Assembly (NCBI RefSeq): GCF_012912005.1 | Contig: NZ_JABBEA010000001.1 | Location: 744,001-808,000, forward strand | DNA from: Paenibacillus sp. SZ31 | Lineage (GTDB): Bacteria; Bacillota; Bacilli; Paenibacillales; Paenibacillaceae | Direction: 5' to 3' | DNA: 64,000 bases | In this document: positions 8,541 through 18,831 of the stretch, in pieces | Numbering within the stretch: position 1 is the first letter of the stretch | Layout of the letters: each line of letters begins with the position of its first letter | Translations under genes and position numbers: made by a program | The notes under the pieces: generated by a model | What the model was told of the DNA's origin: nothing | Seen by the model: only the letters and a program-made list of their open reading frames with translations | Database searches by the model: none

Positions 8541-11414
8541 TTACCTCCCCAGTGGAATATTATTCTTCGTCGTTTGCTTCAACGCAGATGTAATAATCTG
8601 TTGCTGTTCCATACTATGCACAAGTTGATAACCGCTGGAAGGACTTGCATGTTCCGGGCGACCTTCGTATCTAACGGTTGTACCTTCCGGGGCGACTTCA
8701 CGAAGACGAGGCTCCATGTATGTCCAGGCACCCATGTTTTTGTTTTCTTCCTGCACCCATACCAGCTCTTTTACATTGCTGAAACGTGCGAGTACACGTT
8801 TGATCTCTTCTGCCGGGAACGGATAGAGCTGTTCCACGCGAATAATGTGAAGCCATGACCAATCCGCTTTATCTTTTTCAAAAGCATCTTCCAGGTCAAT
8901 GGCAATCTTGCCACTGCACAAAATAATGCGCTCCACGCGATCCGGCTGTGTACCCAGTCCAGCTTGCTCCAGCACAAGCTCAAACTTGCCTTCGCTGAAT
9001 TCAACTGCCGGTGAAGCAACACGCGGATTCCGAATGAGACTTTTCGGTGACATCATCACAAGTGGACGAGCATCTTCTGTTTCAGTCAACGAAGCTTGAC
9101 GACGCAACAAGTGGAAGTACTGGGAAGCACTCGACAAGTTGGCAACCGTCATGTTGTCTTCTGCACAAAGCTGCAGGAAGCGTTCCAGACGAGCACTTGT
9201 ATGCTCAGGTCCTTGACCCTCATTCGCATGTGGAAGCAACATGACCAGACTGGATTTCTGGGACCACTTGGCGCGACCCGCTGATACAAACTGGTCAAAA
9301 ATAACCTGTGCACAGTTGGCAAAGTCACCGAATTGGGCTTCCCAGATAACCAGTGTATCTGGTGAATATACGTTATATCCGTATTCGAATCCAACAACGG
9401 ATTCTTCTGATAACGGACTGTTATAGATTGCAAAGGATGCTTTTGCCTGTGGCAAGTGATGCAATGGGCAGAACTTTGCTCCATTCTCCGAATCATGCAG
9501 TACCAGATTCCGATGAGCGAATGTAGCACGCTCGGCATCCTGTCCACTAATCCGAATTGGCTTGCCATCTGCCAGAATGGTTGCGAATGCGAGTGTCTCC
9601 GCAAGGCTCCAATCCACTTTTTCCCCTTCATTCAGGGAAGTACTCCGACGCTGCAAAATCCGCTGCAACTTCGGATATACATTGAAATTCTCAGGCCATT
9701 TCAGCAGATCGGCATTAATGCTGCGCAAATTCTCCAGTGGTACCGCAGTCGGCGTAATCGTAACGGCTTCCGGCTCGCTGATTTTTCGTTGGTAATATTC
9801 ATGTACTTCATTTTTCTTCATCTGGTCATAAGCTTCTTTTAATTTGTTCATTACTCCATCACGAATGCTCGCAATAGACGCATCATCGATAACCGATTCT
9901 TGCTTCAAGTGATCCTGATACAAGTGGCTTACCGTTGGATGGTTTTTCACCTTGTCATAGACGGTAGGCTGCGTCGTTTCGGGATCATCGGTTTCATTAT
10001 GGCCGTAACGACGGTAACCGATCAAGTCGATCAGGAAATCCTTTTTGAAACGATTGCGATACTCTGCCGCCATACGAATGGCTGCAATACAAGCTTCCGG
10101 ATTGTCCGCATTCACGTGTACAATCGGAATTTCGTACCCCTTGGCAAGGTCACTTGCGTAGTACGTTGAACGGGAATCACTGCTATCTGTAGTGAAGCCC
10201 AGACGATTGTTGACGATAATATGAATGGTTCCGCCATTCTGATAACCTGGCAGAGCTTTGAAGTTCAGCGTCTCTGCAACGATCCCCTCTCCAGGGAATG
10301 CTGCGTCACCATGCATTAAAATAGTTGCTGCCTTCGTTACGTCCTGCTTCGGATATCCAGGGTCACGACGGTCATCCTGAGCCGCACGCGCAAACCCTTG
10401 TACAACCGGATTAACGTATTCCAGATGGCTCGGGTTATTCGCCAGAGTAAGGCGAGCCTGCACGGTTTCCCCGTCTTTTACAAAACGGTTGGCACCCATG
10501 TGATATTTGACATCCCCCGTCCAACCATAGTTGATTCCGGTCGAACCTTCCGATGGAACCAGGTCTTTGTTCGGAGCATGATGAAATTCAGAGAAAATTT
10601 TGCTGTACGGTTTGCCCAAGACATGAGCCAGTACATTCAACCGTCCACGGTGGGCCATCCCCATCAGAATGTGGCTTGATCCGGCTTCTGCCATGATGCG
10701 AACAGCTTCATCCAGCATCGGTACAAGCACGTCGTTACCTTCAATGGAGAAACGTTTCTGCCCAACAAATGTTTTGTGAAGGTAATCTTCAAATTGCTCG
10801 ACTTCAACCAAACGTTCCAGCAATGTCTTACGTTCCTTCGCCGTAAGTGGAGCCGGTGATGTCCGTGATTCCGCACGGCGATTCAGCCATTCGCGCTCTT
10901 GAACTTCGTGCACATGACTGAATTCATAGGCCATGGGTCCAGTGTAAATCTGGCGTAAGCGTTGGATTGCATCCCATCCGGTTGCTGTCTGCCCATCTGC
11001 ACCTTCCCAGATCAGAGAAGCAGGTAAGGCTTTCAGATCTTCTTCGTTTAATTCAAAATGCTGGGGCTCCAGCAAAGATGTATCTGTATCTTCACTGATT
11101 CCAAGCGGATCTATATCTGCAGCAAGATGACCATAGGTACGGATATTCCACACCAGCTTCCCCGCTGTAACCGCTTTCTGTAATAATTGAATGTCTACGT
11201 TTCCGGAAGCCAATTGGGCGTTGCCGGAATTCGAGGTTGTACGTGCATCCCTGCCAGACATCGGCGGTGCACCCCATTGTTCAAATAGTTCCCGATAGGC
11301 CGGTGTAACCGAACCAGGGTCTTGAGTGAATAATTCATATTGTTCCTGTACGTATCCCATATTGGGGCCATAATAACTTTCCCAGGGCTTCTTGTTGCCT
11401 TCCACGATCGTCAT
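8541..11414 (-). CDS. odhA: 2-oxoglutarate dehydrogenase E1
   Basis: This thiamine-diphosphate-dependent decarboxylase component of the TCA cycle complex has 957 residues, the usual length. Family blocks include [28 protein letters not shown] for the ThDP/Mg site and [12 protein letters not shown]. The C-terminal half has [25 protein letters not shown] (split here only for description) and [15 protein letters not shown]. The N-terminus ([20 protein letters not shown]) matches Bacillales OdhA. The ATG has GGAGGGAACG upstream. It leads the odhAB operon, preceded by a 630-base region without a normal gene. Confidence 0.97.
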   Translation of the reverse strand: MTIVEGNKKPWESYYGPNMGYVQEQYELFTQDPGSVTPAYRELFEQWGAPPMSGRDARTTSNSGNAQLASGNVDIQLLQKAVTAGKLVWNIRTYGHLAADIDPLGISEDTDTSLLEPQHFELNEEDLKALPASLIWEGADGQTATGWDAIQRLRQIYTGPMAYEFSHVHEVQEREWLNRRAESRTSPAPLTAKERKTLLERLVEVEQFEDYLHKTFVGQKRFSIEGNDVLVPMLDEAVRIMAEAGSSHILMGMAHRGRLNVLAHVLGKPYSKIFSEFHHAPNKDLVPSEGSTGINYGWTGDVKYHMGANRFVKDGETVQARLTLANNPSHLEYVNPVVQGFARAAQDDRRDPGYPKQDVTKAATILMHGDAAFPGEGIVAETLNFKALPGYQNGGTIHIIVNNRLGFTTDSSDSRSTYYASDLAKGYEIPIVHVNADNPEACIAAIRMAAEYRNRFKKDFLIDLIGYRRYGHNETDDPETTQPTVYDKVKNHPTVSHLYQDHLKQESVIDDASIASIRDGVMNKLKEAYDQMKKNEVHEYYQRKISEPEAVTITPTAVPLENLRSINADLLKWPENFNVYPKLQRILQRRSTSLNEGEKVDWSLAETLAFATILADGKPIRISGQDAERATFAHRNLVLHDSENGAKFCPLHHLPQAKASFAIYNSPLSEESVVGFEYGYNVYSPDTLVIWEAQFGDFANCAQVIFDQFVSAGRAKWSQKSSLVMLLPHANEGQGPEHTSARLERFLQLCAEDNMTVANLSSASQYFHLLRRQASLTETEDARPLVMMSPKSLIRNPRVASPAVEFSEGKFELVLEQAGLGTQPDRVERIILCSGKIAIDLEDAFEKDKADWSWLHIIRVEQLYPFPAEEIKRVLARFSNVKELVWVQEENKNMGAWTYMEPRLREVAPEGTTVRYEGRPEHASPSSGYQLVHSMEQQQIITSALKQTTKNNIPLGR

Positions 11415-11815
11415 CGACGTTCCCTCCGTCTTGATTTAGTCATAAGTTTTTGACGGAAATCATTGACTAAGCCGTAATTTGCGTTCGTTCAACATTTTAA
11501 GCGAAATTTTTCATGAAGTCCAATAATCGTGCTGTTGGTGGTAGTAACGTTAGTCCGACGCTCCCGTCAAGGTTTGTCTGCGTTTTCAAAATCATAGTAA
11601 AACAATGATTGTATATACCGTCGCACAGATGTCGAATACTGTCCTTATCCGTTCGAAGGTTACACCTTCTCCTCTTTTTCAAGTGAAGTCCGTGTTCTAA
11701 TATCTATTCTATAAACTTTTACGCTCAGGAGCATTTCCTATTTTTAGTTCAATTGATGCATAAATTAGATGAATCGAATAAATCGAGCAATTTGAGCAGA
11801 ACAACGAACGCTTAA

Positions 11816-11845
11816 TTACATCAAAATAGGCATAGGTTCTCCCAT
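11816..11845 (-). CDS. Possible nine-codon leader peptide upstream of odhA
   Basis: On the minus strand, TAAGGAGGT is followed closely by ATG and then eight more codons to TAA, giving MGEPMPILM. The ribosome site is a near-perfect Shine-Dalgarno, stronger than that of most genes here, yet the frame is tiny. It sits about 400 bases before odhA on the same strand. It could be a translated leader that affects odhAB expression, or a chance match. No antiterminator hairpin was confirmed. Confidence 0.3.
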   Translation of the reverse strand: MGEPMPILM

Positions 11846-11962
11846 TTTACCTCCTTAATTGAATTGTGGTCCATTATGTTCAAAAACAAACCGTCAAGTT
11901 AAACATTAACCAATTGACATCACATTCAACAAATAATTGGGTTTTTCTTCAGGAGACCAACA

Positions 11963-12005
11963 GAAAAAAGCTGGCCCAGACATAACTATCCGAGCAGCTT
12001 CTTTG
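11963..12005 (-). terminator. Terminator of the NUDIX gene
   Basis: On the minus strand AAGCTG pairs with CAGCTT, extended by an inner stem (CTCGGA with TCTGGG, G-U pairs and one bulged C). A run of six T follows. Confidence 0.75.
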
Positions 12006-12047
12006 GATACAGCAAGTTGGAGTCAACAATATAGTTGATGATGCGCA

Positions 12048-12482
12048 TCAAGCTCTACTTTGACTAATCATATACTCTGCAAACGGCGTTAGGGAAAGAT
12101 TTCTTACCTGCTCCAGTGTAAACCACTCTGCGCCCAATGAATCTTCACCATCGGGTTGCTTTTTGATACGATTCGGCTGACTGGTTGCGGTCAAAACGAC
12201 ATCATACAACATCCCGATGTGGTGCAGCTCTTCCGGCTCACCTTGATGCACCCATTCAAGTAGACTAGACTCCGCAGAACGACTTACCAATTGTAAATGG
12301 GTTAGGCCCGTTTCTTCTTCAATCTCACGATGAAGAGCGGTTTCTGGCCGCTCACCAAATTCCAGCCTTCCGCCTGGTAAATCCCATTTCCCTTGATATG
12401 CTCCGCGAGCCTTATGAATCAACAGGAATTGGTGCTCCCAAGCGACCAAGCCATATACCCCAATATGCGTATACCGTTGCAC
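12048..12482 (-). CDS. NUDIX hydrolase
   Basis: The product is a 144-residue single-domain protein. The NUDIX box runs from G37 (GGRLEFGERPETALHREIEE, then ETGL), with all Glu metal ligands present. The family hydrolyses a nucleoside diphosphate linked to another group; the substrate cannot be told from sequence. The start is a GTG. It lies 53 bases downstream of a GNAT gene on the same strand, which may be co-transcribed, and it ends at the terminator 11963-12005. Confidence 0.88.
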   Translation of the reverse strand: MQRYTHIGVYGLVAWEHQFLLIHKARGAYQGKWDLPGGRLEFGERPETALHREIEEETGLTHLQLVSRSAESSLLEWVHQGEPEELHHIGMLYDVVLTATSQPNRIKKQPDGEDSLGAEWFTLEQVRNLSLTPFAEYMISQSRA

Positions 12483-12535
12483 TTACATCTCTTCCCCTCG
12501 TCTGTAAGATGGTCCTTACTCCCAGCGAATATCTC

Positions 12536-13021
12536 CTATTTCTTCTCATCCTCTGTAACAGCATCCAGATCTATGGCCATACGAATCATATCTACACAGC
12601 GGATGCCATCCTCTATAATCTCTTCCTCATAATGCCTCACAAAGAAGTCGCGATCAACTCCGATAATGCGGAATCCGCAACGTTGGTATAACTTCAATTG
12701 ATGAAAGCTTGAGTTACCTGTCCCAATCTCGAGAATTCGGCAGCCCAGTCTCCGTGCAGCTTCCATCGCTTCCTTAATCATATGTTTACCTACCCCTTGT
12801 CCCTGCAGTTCTTCCTGTACGGCAATATTAACAATCTCCGCAGTCTCCGGACGAGTCTTCAACAATACGAACTCCCCAACCATCTCTCCTTCATACTCGG
12901 CAATAAAACAAACACCCCGGCTCAGGTATTCGTCAACAATCGCTTTTGAAGGATCAGCCATCAATAAGAGCTCATACGGTTTCTCTTCTTCCCAGTCCAA
13001 AATCCGGAACGACAATTTCAT
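12536..13021 (-). CDS. GNAT family N-acetyltransferase
   Basis: The product has 161 residues with the GNAT fold. The acetyl-CoA loop is visible as VQEELQGQGVGKHMI (Q/RxxGxG/A), followed by the beta-bulge segment and LYQRCGFRIIGVDRDFF near the C-terminus. The start at 13021 (MKLSFRILDW) is preferred: AAGGTGGAG lies nine bases before it, and this site falls inside the longer TTG-started frame. The acceptor substrate is unknown. The 13022-13312 stretch upstream is AT-rich and without a gene. Confidence 0.85.
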   Translation of the reverse strand: MKLSFRILDWEEEKPYELLLMADPSKAIVDEYLSRGVCFIAEYEGEMVGEFVLLKTRPETAEIVNIAVQEELQGQGVGKHMIKEAMEAARRLGCRILEIGTGNSSFHQLKLYQRCGFRIIGVDRDFFVRHYEEEIIEDGIRCVDMIRMAIDLDAVTEDEKK

Positions 13022-13312
13022 GCCAATCTCCACCTTTTCATCGTACAATATTCATTTACGTCCTGTTTGCAGAAGCCTATGTATGGCGAATCTACAAATA
13101 TACTATTCTTCGTTCCAACAAACTAGTTCACTCAATCTATTAACCACTTTCTGCTCCGGATTGATTTTGATAATGTCACTCGTCATCTCCCATAAAAAAA
13201 GTAAACTTCATTATATCATAATATCTGGATATAAATATATAGATAGGGATGATACAATATGATCCATCATGTACTGGAAATTTTACATGCTGTATCCAAC
13301 CTTTCTATCAGC

Positions 13313-13822
13313 TTATCTAACTTCACTATGTTCAAGAACCGAATCGCTATACACCATAAATGTCTCTTGCAGGGTACGTCCTGATGACTTCTCCCAGATC
13401 ACACTCCGCTCAAAGGTACCCGCCTGGAAAAAACGCGGGATACGTTCAGCAAACCAATCCTGCATAGGTAACTCGAACACCTGCTTCACAGGCACCCATA
13501 ACAGTTCGCCTTCGGGAGGATCTTGCAATAACTCGCCTTCAAATGAAGTTGCCAAATAGTTGAATACCATGTATCGCAATCCTTGTTCGGGATCACAGAA
13601 CTCATCAAGTCCTTTATACGTAATCTCATTCACCGTTAGCCCCGTCTCCTCCAAAACCTCTCGCACGGCACCGTCCACGATACTCTCTGGAAAATCCACC
13701 TTCCCCCCAGGAGCGATATATCCCGGAAATCCTTTGCGATCCGGCCGATTCATTAGCAGCACATGATCATTCATTTTGTCCCATACCATACACATCGTTA
13801 ATATCTCTATTCTGGTATTCAT
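13313..13822 (-). CDS. NUDIX hydrolase, MutT/8-oxo-dGTPase-like
   Basis: The product has 169 residues. The NUDIX box lies at about 39-61 (GGKVDFPESIVDGAVREVLE, then ETGL). The overall pattern, with LLMNRPDRKGFPGYIAPGGK and a C-terminal FFQAGTFERSVI segment, resembles Bacillus 8-oxo-dGTP diphosphatases, which clean the nucleotide pool of oxidised dGTP. The start at 13822 is set by GGGAGG; a longer frame upstream has no ribosome site. The substrate call is by resemblance only. Confidence 0.82.
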   Translation of the reverse strand: MNTRIEILTMCMVWDKMNDHVLLMNRPDRKGFPGYIAPGGKVDFPESIVDGAVREVLEETGLTVNEITYKGLDEFCDPEQGLRYMVFNYLATSFEGELLQDPPEGELLWVPVKQVFELPMQDWFAERIPRFFQAGTFERSVIWEKSSGRTLQETFMVYSDSVLEHSEVR

Positions 13823-13969
13823 ATTCGTCCTCCCGCTAACATGCGCTTCTCTGCTGTACACTAACATTTCTGGGAATAACCTGTGTTTTCCTTCTTTATT
13901 CCCACGCTGATTCATTGGTATTTTCATCGATCTCGAAGTGTAGTCCATGATGATATATATGCATACGAA

Positions 13970-14001
13970 AGGCGGACGCCCTGTACATCAGAAGCCCGCC
14001 T
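13970..14001 (-). terminator. Probable terminator of the DUF3891 gene
   Basis: Arms AGGCGG (13970-13975) and CCGCCT (13996-14001) with further pairing inside. On the minus strand the T run is short (TTT). Confidence 0.45.
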
Positions 14002-14052
14002 GTTTTGTGATATTCTATGCTGTGCATTCCTCAAGCTCGGATGTTCGAGTTC

Positions 14053-14841
14053 TCACTTCAATTCCGTAATCAACACCCGGCGTTCCTTCCACTCCGCCCG
14101 GCGATAAGCCTGCTGCATACCAAATTTGCGGATACTTGCCTTCGGTACCGATTTGTAAGGCAAAACAACCGTAAAGTCCTCATCAAACGGGAAAAAAGAC
14201 AGCCCTACTTTCTCATTGGATAACCACTCTGCCTGAATCGGTTGTCTGGAACACGCATCAAACGTACAACTGAGGCCTTCTGCAAAAAAATCATAACGCG
14301 CAGCAGGTGTTCCCGGTTCCTCCATACAGAGAAACAGACTGAGCTGATCACAGAATAACATGATTTCCACATCGCTTTGCAGCCTTCGTTTCAATGCTTC
14401 AGCATCACCACCAAGCTGGTTCTCCCAACTCAACTGATGTTCCAATTCTTCATTCAGATAATCTCGGATGTCCTCATCATCCTGAGCATTGGCCCCCAGA
14501 TTTTTCTGAAATAGCTCCGTATACATCAAGCTACACAGTAACCCGGCGTAAAGGTTTTTCTGCCGAACTTCTTCAATGCCTTTATGGTAGAATACAAAAC
14601 GCGGACGTAGCGGAAAATCACGAAACGAATACGGCGATTGACTGTAATCATTCCAGAACGGAGATGAATCCAGTTCGATCCAGCCACGGTCATGTTCTCT
14701 CGACGCCAGGATTAAATCATCCCGATGCGCAGCATCGGCAAGCAATTCATTTTTCCAGTGGGAAGCCATCTCTCCGGCTACTACTCCATGCTCATGCTGT
14801 GCGGTCAAAACAAAATCATGCTCTCTCTCATATACGATCAT
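14053..14841 (-). CDS. DUF3891 family protein
   Basis: The product has 262 residues and resembles the DUF3891 family. It contains conserved histidines and acidic residues in its N-terminal half (QHEHGVVAGEMASHW and ASREHDRGWIELD), a pattern like a metal-dependent HD-type or helical hydrolase; this is inference. No signal peptide or membrane helix is seen. It is transcribed alone and diverges from coaA. Its biochemical role is not known. Confidence 0.8.
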   Translation of the reverse strand: MIVYEREHDFVLTAQHEHGVVAGEMASHWKNELLADAAHRDDLILASREHDRGWIELDSSPFWNDYSQSPYSFRDFPLRPRFVFYHKGIEEVRQKNLYAGLLCSLMYTELFQKNLGANAQDDEDIRDYLNEELEHQLSWENQLGGDAEALKRRLQSDVEIMLFCDQLSLFLCMEEPGTPAARYDFFAEGLSCTFDACSRQPIQAEWLSNEKVGLSFFPFDEDFTVVLPYKSVPKASIRKFGMQQAYRRAEWKERRVLITELK

Positions 14842-14962
14842 TTGCTGTCACCCTTCCGCATGGTATACGTTGACTTTAACATAAATTGGGTTAAACTTTC
14901 CTATAAGTTGCTTTTCACTCCATTTTGACGAAAGGCATTATGGAATGCACAATGTAAAGGTG

Positions 14963-14990
14963 TTGTCAGTTTCCTGAAATTTGGTACACT
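14963..14990 (+). promoter_or_regulatory. Promoter of coaA
   Basis: -35 TTGTCA (14963-14968), 16-base spacer, -10 TACACT (14985-14990). It lies 45 bases before the coaA start. Confidence 0.55.
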
Positions 14991-15035
14991 AAGGGTTGTG
15001 TCCACGATCATATTACATACAGAAAGCGGGATCTC

Positions 15036-15965
15036 ATGAATTCATACTCTCCTTACATCGAGTTTAACCGCAAGGAATGGGCTGAACTTAAAGAACATCA
15101 GACCACTCTTCCACTGACGGAAGCCGAATTAGAACAGTTAAAGGGATTGAATGAAGAGGTATCGATTCAAGAAGTCGAAGATATATATCTGCCTCTTACC
15201 CACTTTATTGACTTATATGCAAGAGTTTCACGAGAACTGAATCGACTGACGGCCTCCTTTATGAAAAAAGAAGCTCTCCCCACCCCCTACATCATTGGAA
15301 TCGGGGGAAGTGTTGCCGTGGGCAAAAGTACAGCGGCCCGCTTGCTCCAGGCACTGCTCGCCAGAGGCAAGAATAGCCCAAAGGTTGACCTGGTCACAAC
15401 CGACGGTTTCTTATATCCCAATGCCGTGCTGCAAGAGAAGGGCATCATGAACCGCAAGGGATTCCCGGAAAGCTATGATATCAAATCCCTGATTAAATTC
15501 ATGGGCGATGTGAAATCAGGCAAACCCGAAGTGAAAGCACCGGTCTATTCTCACCTCGCCTACGATGTCATTCAAGGGGAAGAGAAGCAGATCTGTCAAC
15601 CGGATATTCTCATTATTGAAGGTATCAATGTGCTCCAGATCAAAAAGGAAACGCCTTTGCTGGTCAGTGATTTCTTTGATTTCTCCATCTACATCGATGC
15701 GGAAGAAGAACATATAAGACATTGGTACGTTGAGCGTTTCAAGCTGCTACGCAATACAGCGTTTCAGAACACGGATTCCTTTTTCCATCAACGATTCGCC
15801 AATATTGATGAAGAAGAAACCGTGCGTACAGCCAACCAGATCTGGCAGGATATCAATGCCAAAAACCTGCATGAAAACATTTTGCCAACCAAAGGACGTG
15901 CCAGGCTGATTCTGAAAAAGGAAGCCGATCACTCCATTGGGCAGATTCAATTGCGCAAACTCTAA
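15036..15965 (+). CDS. coaA: Type I pantothenate kinase
   Basis: CoaA phosphorylates pantothenate with ATP, the first step of coenzyme A synthesis. The product has 309 residues. The P-loop [10 protein letters not shown] lies at about 91-100, and TTDGFLYPN and RKGFPESYD are family signatures around the pantothenate site. Many Bacillales carry type III CoaX or type II forms; this one is the E. coli-like, CoA-feedback-inhibited type. The ribosome site is weak (AAAGCGGG). A good promoter lies directly upstream. Confidence 0.96.
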   Translation: MNSYSPYIEFNRKEWAELKEHQTTLPLTEAELEQLKGLNEEVSIQEVEDIYLPLTHFIDLYARVSRELNRLTASFMKKEALPTPYIIGIGGSVAVGKSTAARLLQALLARGKNSPKVDLVTTDGFLYPNAVLQEKGIMNRKGFPESYDIKSLIKFMGDVKSGKPEVKAPVYSHLAYDVIQGEEKQICQPDILIIEGINVLQIKKETPLLVSDFFDFSIYIDAEEEHIRHWYVERFKLLRNTAFQNTDSFFHQRFANIDEEETVRTANQIWQDINAKNLHENILPTKGRARLILKKEADHSIGQIQLRKL

Positions 15966-16035
15966 ACAACACTCATGCAGTACGAGTACACCTTGATGTT
16001 GTATCTAATTACCCTTAAAAGGAGTGAAAAACACA

Positions 16036-16398
16036 TTGCAAACCCTGATTATCCTCGGCAGTATTATGATGTTTCTGGCTGTCGCTTTGGGTGCTTTTGG
16101 AGCACACGCGCTCAAGCGTAAATTATCCGCTGACATGATCAAAATCTACGAAACCGGTGTTCAGTATCATATCGCCCACGGACTTGGAATCATCCTGATC
16201 GGACTGCTCGCAGACCGCCTCGAATCCTCTTCACTCGTCATGCTTGCCGGATGGCTGTTGTTCGCCGGGATCATCCTGTTCTCGGGTAGCCTGTACGCTT
16301 TAAGTGTAACGGGTGTTCGCAAATTGGGAGCCATTACCCCACTTGGCGGAGTCACATTTTTGGCTGGATGGGTTATGATCATTATTGCTGCACTATAA
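16036..16398 (+). CDS. DUF423 family membrane protein (YwdK-like)
   Basis: This 120-residue membrane protein has four predicted helices and the family signature ALGAFGAHALK near the N-terminus and FSGSLYAL / GAITPLGG further on. It resembles B. subtilis YwdK; the function is unknown. The TTG at 16036 is taken as the start because AAAAGGAG lies 11 bases before it. The GTG at 16024 overlaps that site and is too close. It is followed by a strong bidirectional terminator. Confidence 0.85.
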   Translation: MQTLIILGSIMMFLAVALGAFGAHALKRKLSADMIKIYETGVQYHIAHGLGIILIGLLADRLESSSLVMLAGWLLFAGIILFSGSLYALSVTGVRKLGAITPLGGVTFLAGWVMIIIAAL

Positions 16399-16418
16399 AT
16401 ACGCCCAATGGATAAACG

Positions 16419-16464
16419 AAAAGAGTGTTCTGGCTGATATACTATCGCTGGAGCACTCTTTTGC
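16419..16464. terminator. Bidirectional terminator, DUF423 / histidine phosphatase
   Basis: Arms AAAAGAGTG (16419-16427) and CACTCTTTT (16454-16462) lie between convergent genes. Confidence 0.75.
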
Positions 16465-16467
16465 TGT

Positions 16468-17019
16468 TCAATCTGTCCAAATTCTGCGAATGGTGGGTAG
16501 CCCTGTATCTGGCCGTTGTCGCTCCAACACATACACATCCGGGTTAGACAGTTTGGTCCACTCTCCATAACCAAAGGATGGTTCATACTCACGAATAAGT
16601 AGTGATAACAGGTTTCCATGAGTAACCACGGTCCCGTGCTGTTCCGGTCTGCTCCACAACTCTTCTAGGAGTGCCATCCCTCTTGCAGCGGCGGTTCTGG
16701 ATGATTCCCCACCTTCTTCCACCCAGTCCACATCATCGTATGTACGTTTCAGCACATCCATCCAGTTAGGCAGATTAACGGAGCTAAGTATCCTCTCCTG
16801 GAGACGTTCATCCGTATGTATATGTTGCAGCGTTGCTATGCCCAGTGGCATAGCCGTCTGAATGGCCCTTTTCCATGGACTGGAGACAATATACGTTATG
16901 GAATGATGAGCCAAGATATTGGCAAGTTTTTCGGCCTGCCTGAGCCCTTCATCTGTAAGCTCTGCATGGGGTTCCTGCCCCGTGGCCTTGGCGTGACGGA
17001 TAAGATAAATGGACTGCAA
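16468..17019 (-). CDS. Histidine phosphatase family protein
   Basis: The product has 183 residues of the phosphoglycerate mutase-like superfamily. The catalytic motif is LIRHAKATG (RH) near residue 8. A second conserved His is in VVTHGNLL near residue 140, and SSPWKRAIQTA carries the phosphate-binding Arg. The substrate is unknown; relatives include small-molecule phosphatases. TTG start with AGGAGGTGATAG upstream. It follows racE/murI by 25 bases on the same strand, so the two may share a transcript. Confidence 0.88.
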   Translation of the reverse strand: MQSIYLIRHAKATGQEPHAELTDEGLRQAEKLANILAHHSITYIVSSPWKRAIQTAMPLGIATLQHIHTDERLQERILSSVNLPNWMDVLKRTYDDVDWVEEGGESSRTAAARGMALLEELWSRPEQHGTVVTHGNLLSLLIREYEPSFGYGEWTKLSNPDVYVLERQRPDTGLPTIRRIWTD

Positions 17020-17044
17020 CGGCTATCACCTCCTATGGTGTAAC

Positions 17045-17827
17045 CTACATGGAACTCTTCTCAAGATATTGAAGTGCACTGTACATCTTCTCCTGCTCTT
17101 CCGGTCGGCCTGATGAACTGAGGAAGGTAACTTGTTCCCCTCTTCTGCCTTCAGGCTGAGCCACCAGTCCAAGACGCTGCTTCAGGTGGTTCACCGTGCC
17201 TGTACTGCCATCAATAATCTGTATATGATCTGGCAGAACCGTGCGCAGAATGGACGTATAGAATGGATAATGCGTGCAGCCAAGCACCACTGTGCCATAC
17301 CCTTGAAGATCGAGATCTGCCAGCTTGAACCTGAAATAATCAGTGATTTTGCTCGGATCAAAGTCTAGCTGTTCGCACCACTCCACAAGTTCCGGCAGCG
17401 CAATGGAATCCACACTGTGGTGATCATCAACACGCGATACCAGTTCGTTATACTTGGTTTGGCTCAAGGTGAGGGCCGTAGCAAATACAAGCACTCTCTT
17501 CCCACTGTCACGATTCATCTCTACGGCTGGTTTCACCGCAGGCTCCATGCCAATGATCGGAATATCGTACTTGGCGCGCAGATCCTTAACAGCCAGACTG
17601 GTTGCTGTATTACAAGCAATCACGATTGCTTGAACATCCTCCTGAACGATGGCTTCCACACAATCAAAAATATGTCCTCTAACCTCATCCGCAGACTTGG
17701 TTCCATACGGGACATGCAAGGTATCCGCATAATACAGAAACTGTTCTTCCGGAAACTGTTGTAATGCCTTATGCAAAACGGTTAAACCACCGATGCCTGA
17801 ATCAAAAAAAGCAATTTTCTTAGTCAA
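17045..17827 (-). CDS. murI: Glutamate racemase
   Basis: This enzyme makes D-glutamate for peptidoglycan without a cofactor. The product has 260 residues. The acid/base cysteines are C72 (IACNTATS) and about C183 (VLGCTHYP), and FDSGIGG near the N-terminus holds the catalytic Asp region. Start: TTG at 17827 with GAGGTG nine bases upstream. The longer frame to 17875 has no ribosome site. B. subtilis names are racE/yrpC; which paralogue this is cannot be told here. Confidence 0.95.
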   Translation of the reverse strand: MTKKIAFFDSGIGGLTVLHKALQQFPEEQFLYYADTLHVPYGTKSADEVRGHIFDCVEAIVQEDVQAIVIACNTATSLAVKDLRAKYDIPIIGMEPAVKPAVEMNRDSGKRVLVFATALTLSQTKYNELVSRVDDHHSVDSIALPELVEWCEQLDFDPSKITDYFRFKLADLDLQGYGTVVLGCTHYPFYTSILRTVLPDHIQIIDGSTGTVNHLKQRLGLVAQPEGRRGEQVTFLSSSGRPEEQEKMYSALQYLEKSSM

Positions 17828-17906
17828 GGATTTCACCTCTATAATGTATTCTTTCGGGTTCCAGGAACCTCTCAATGCTGCTCATGCTGACTGGAGGTGA
17901 GGTTTG

Positions 17907-18293
17907 TTATTCTACGTTCATTTTATACTGCCTGAGCCAGTCCTTGCCACTATGCCACGCCTCAACAGGGTTATGCTCTCCAAGCAGTTCAGTACTTGCC
18001 TGAGCCATAATCCATTCCTTGAGACCATTATCCGGACTGGATTCGAGCTGCTGTAGCAGCAGATGCAATCCTTCCTCACCCGTATTCAAAATGTCATCGT
18101 AAACCTCCCGGTTACCAGCAATATAATCATTGGGATTGCTGCTGGTCAGGAGGACAGGGTCGCTAACCATCTGCTGCAGGTTGCTTTCAATGGTTGCTGA
18201 TAATGCTTGGTCTTCTGTCCGAGTCGAACATGCTACTACCGTCAATGCTGTGCATACGGATAACAAACCCAGAATCAGTCTTCTGCGATTCAC
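17907..18293 (-). CDS. Predicted lipoprotein of unknown function
   Basis: The product has 128 residues. An N-terminal signal (MNRRRLILGLLSVCTALTVV) runs into a lipobox-like VVAC with the lipidated Cys at 22. The rest is hydrophilic and helical, with no known domain. GTG start with AAAGGAGGGG. It lies between glutamate racemase and a GNAT gene, all on the minus strand. Expected location: outer face of the cytoplasmic membrane. Confidence 0.75.
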   Translation of the reverse strand: MNRRRLILGLLSVCTALTVVACSTRTEDQALSATIESNLQQMVSDPVLLTSSNPNDYIAGNREVYDDILNTGEEGLHLLLQQLESSPDNGLKEWIMAQASTELLGEHNPVEAWHSGKDWLRQYKMNVE

Positions 18294-18360
18294 TGTACCC
18301 CTCCTTTCAACAATGAGTTAAGACAACCGATTCGTCTTTCATGCTCAAGCCCACGGCCAA

Positions 18361-18831
18361 CTACAGAACAAGTTCCCATTGTTCTTCGGTAAGCTCCTGG
18401 CCTGACAACATCTGCTTGCGGACTTCCTTCACTTCAAAGCCCAAAGATTGATATAATCTGCGTGCTCCATCCAAAGACTCGTTGGTCCACAGGATAATAG
18501 ATGTGTAGCCCTTTTCTTTTGCAAAAAGAACTGCCTGTTCGATAAGCTGTCCGCCCCATCCTGCACCACGTGCTTCCGGTTCGATCAGGAACCAGCGTAG
18601 TTGAGCCGTATTATCATTCACTTGAGTAAGACCTATGGAGCCTGAAGCTGAATGATTCAGCTCAACGATCCACAACATCTCCCTCGAGTGATTGCCCGTA
18701 AGTCCAAACAAATTCACCGCATTCGTAATAAATTCAGCAAAGCTATCATCATAATTATACTCTTTTCGATAAATACGGATATGCGCTTCAATGACATATT
18801 GCAGGTCCTTTTGTACGAAAGTGCGGATCAT
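18361..18831 (-). CDS. GNAT family N-acetyltransferase
   Basis: The product has 156 residues. The acetyl-CoA-binding motif is IEPEARGAGWGGQLI, and a C-terminal LYQSLGFEVKEVRKQ block is typical of GNAT enzymes; the pattern is reminiscent of the C-terminal domain of MarR-GNAT fusion proteins. The start overlaps the stop of the previous gene by one base (TAATG), so the two are translationally coupled. The acceptor is unknown. Confidence 0.86.
   Translation of the reverse strand: MIRTFVQKDLQYVIEAHIRIYRKEYNYDDSFAEFITNAVNLFGLTGNHSREMLWIVELNHSASGSIGLTQVNDNTAQLRWFLIEPEARGAGWGGQLIEQAVLFAKEKGYTSIILWTNESLDGARRLYQSLGFEVKEVRKQMLSGQELTEEQWELVL

Larger units (their letters stand above)
11415..12047. other. 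Gene-poor region upstream of odhAB
   Basis: This 633-base AT-rich gap lies between odhA and a NUDIX gene, both on the minus strand. It contains the NUDIX terminator (11963-12005), a nine-codon mini-ORF with a perfect ribosome site (11816-11845), and otherwise only short unsupported frames. No clear -35/-10 pair was found for odhA. The length suggests a long leader or upstream regulation. Confidence 0.6.

Noticed and set aside
18320..18338. AAGAC/GTCTT hairpin after the GNAT gene at 18361
   Set aside because: Very short stem with almost no T run; not enough for a terminator call.
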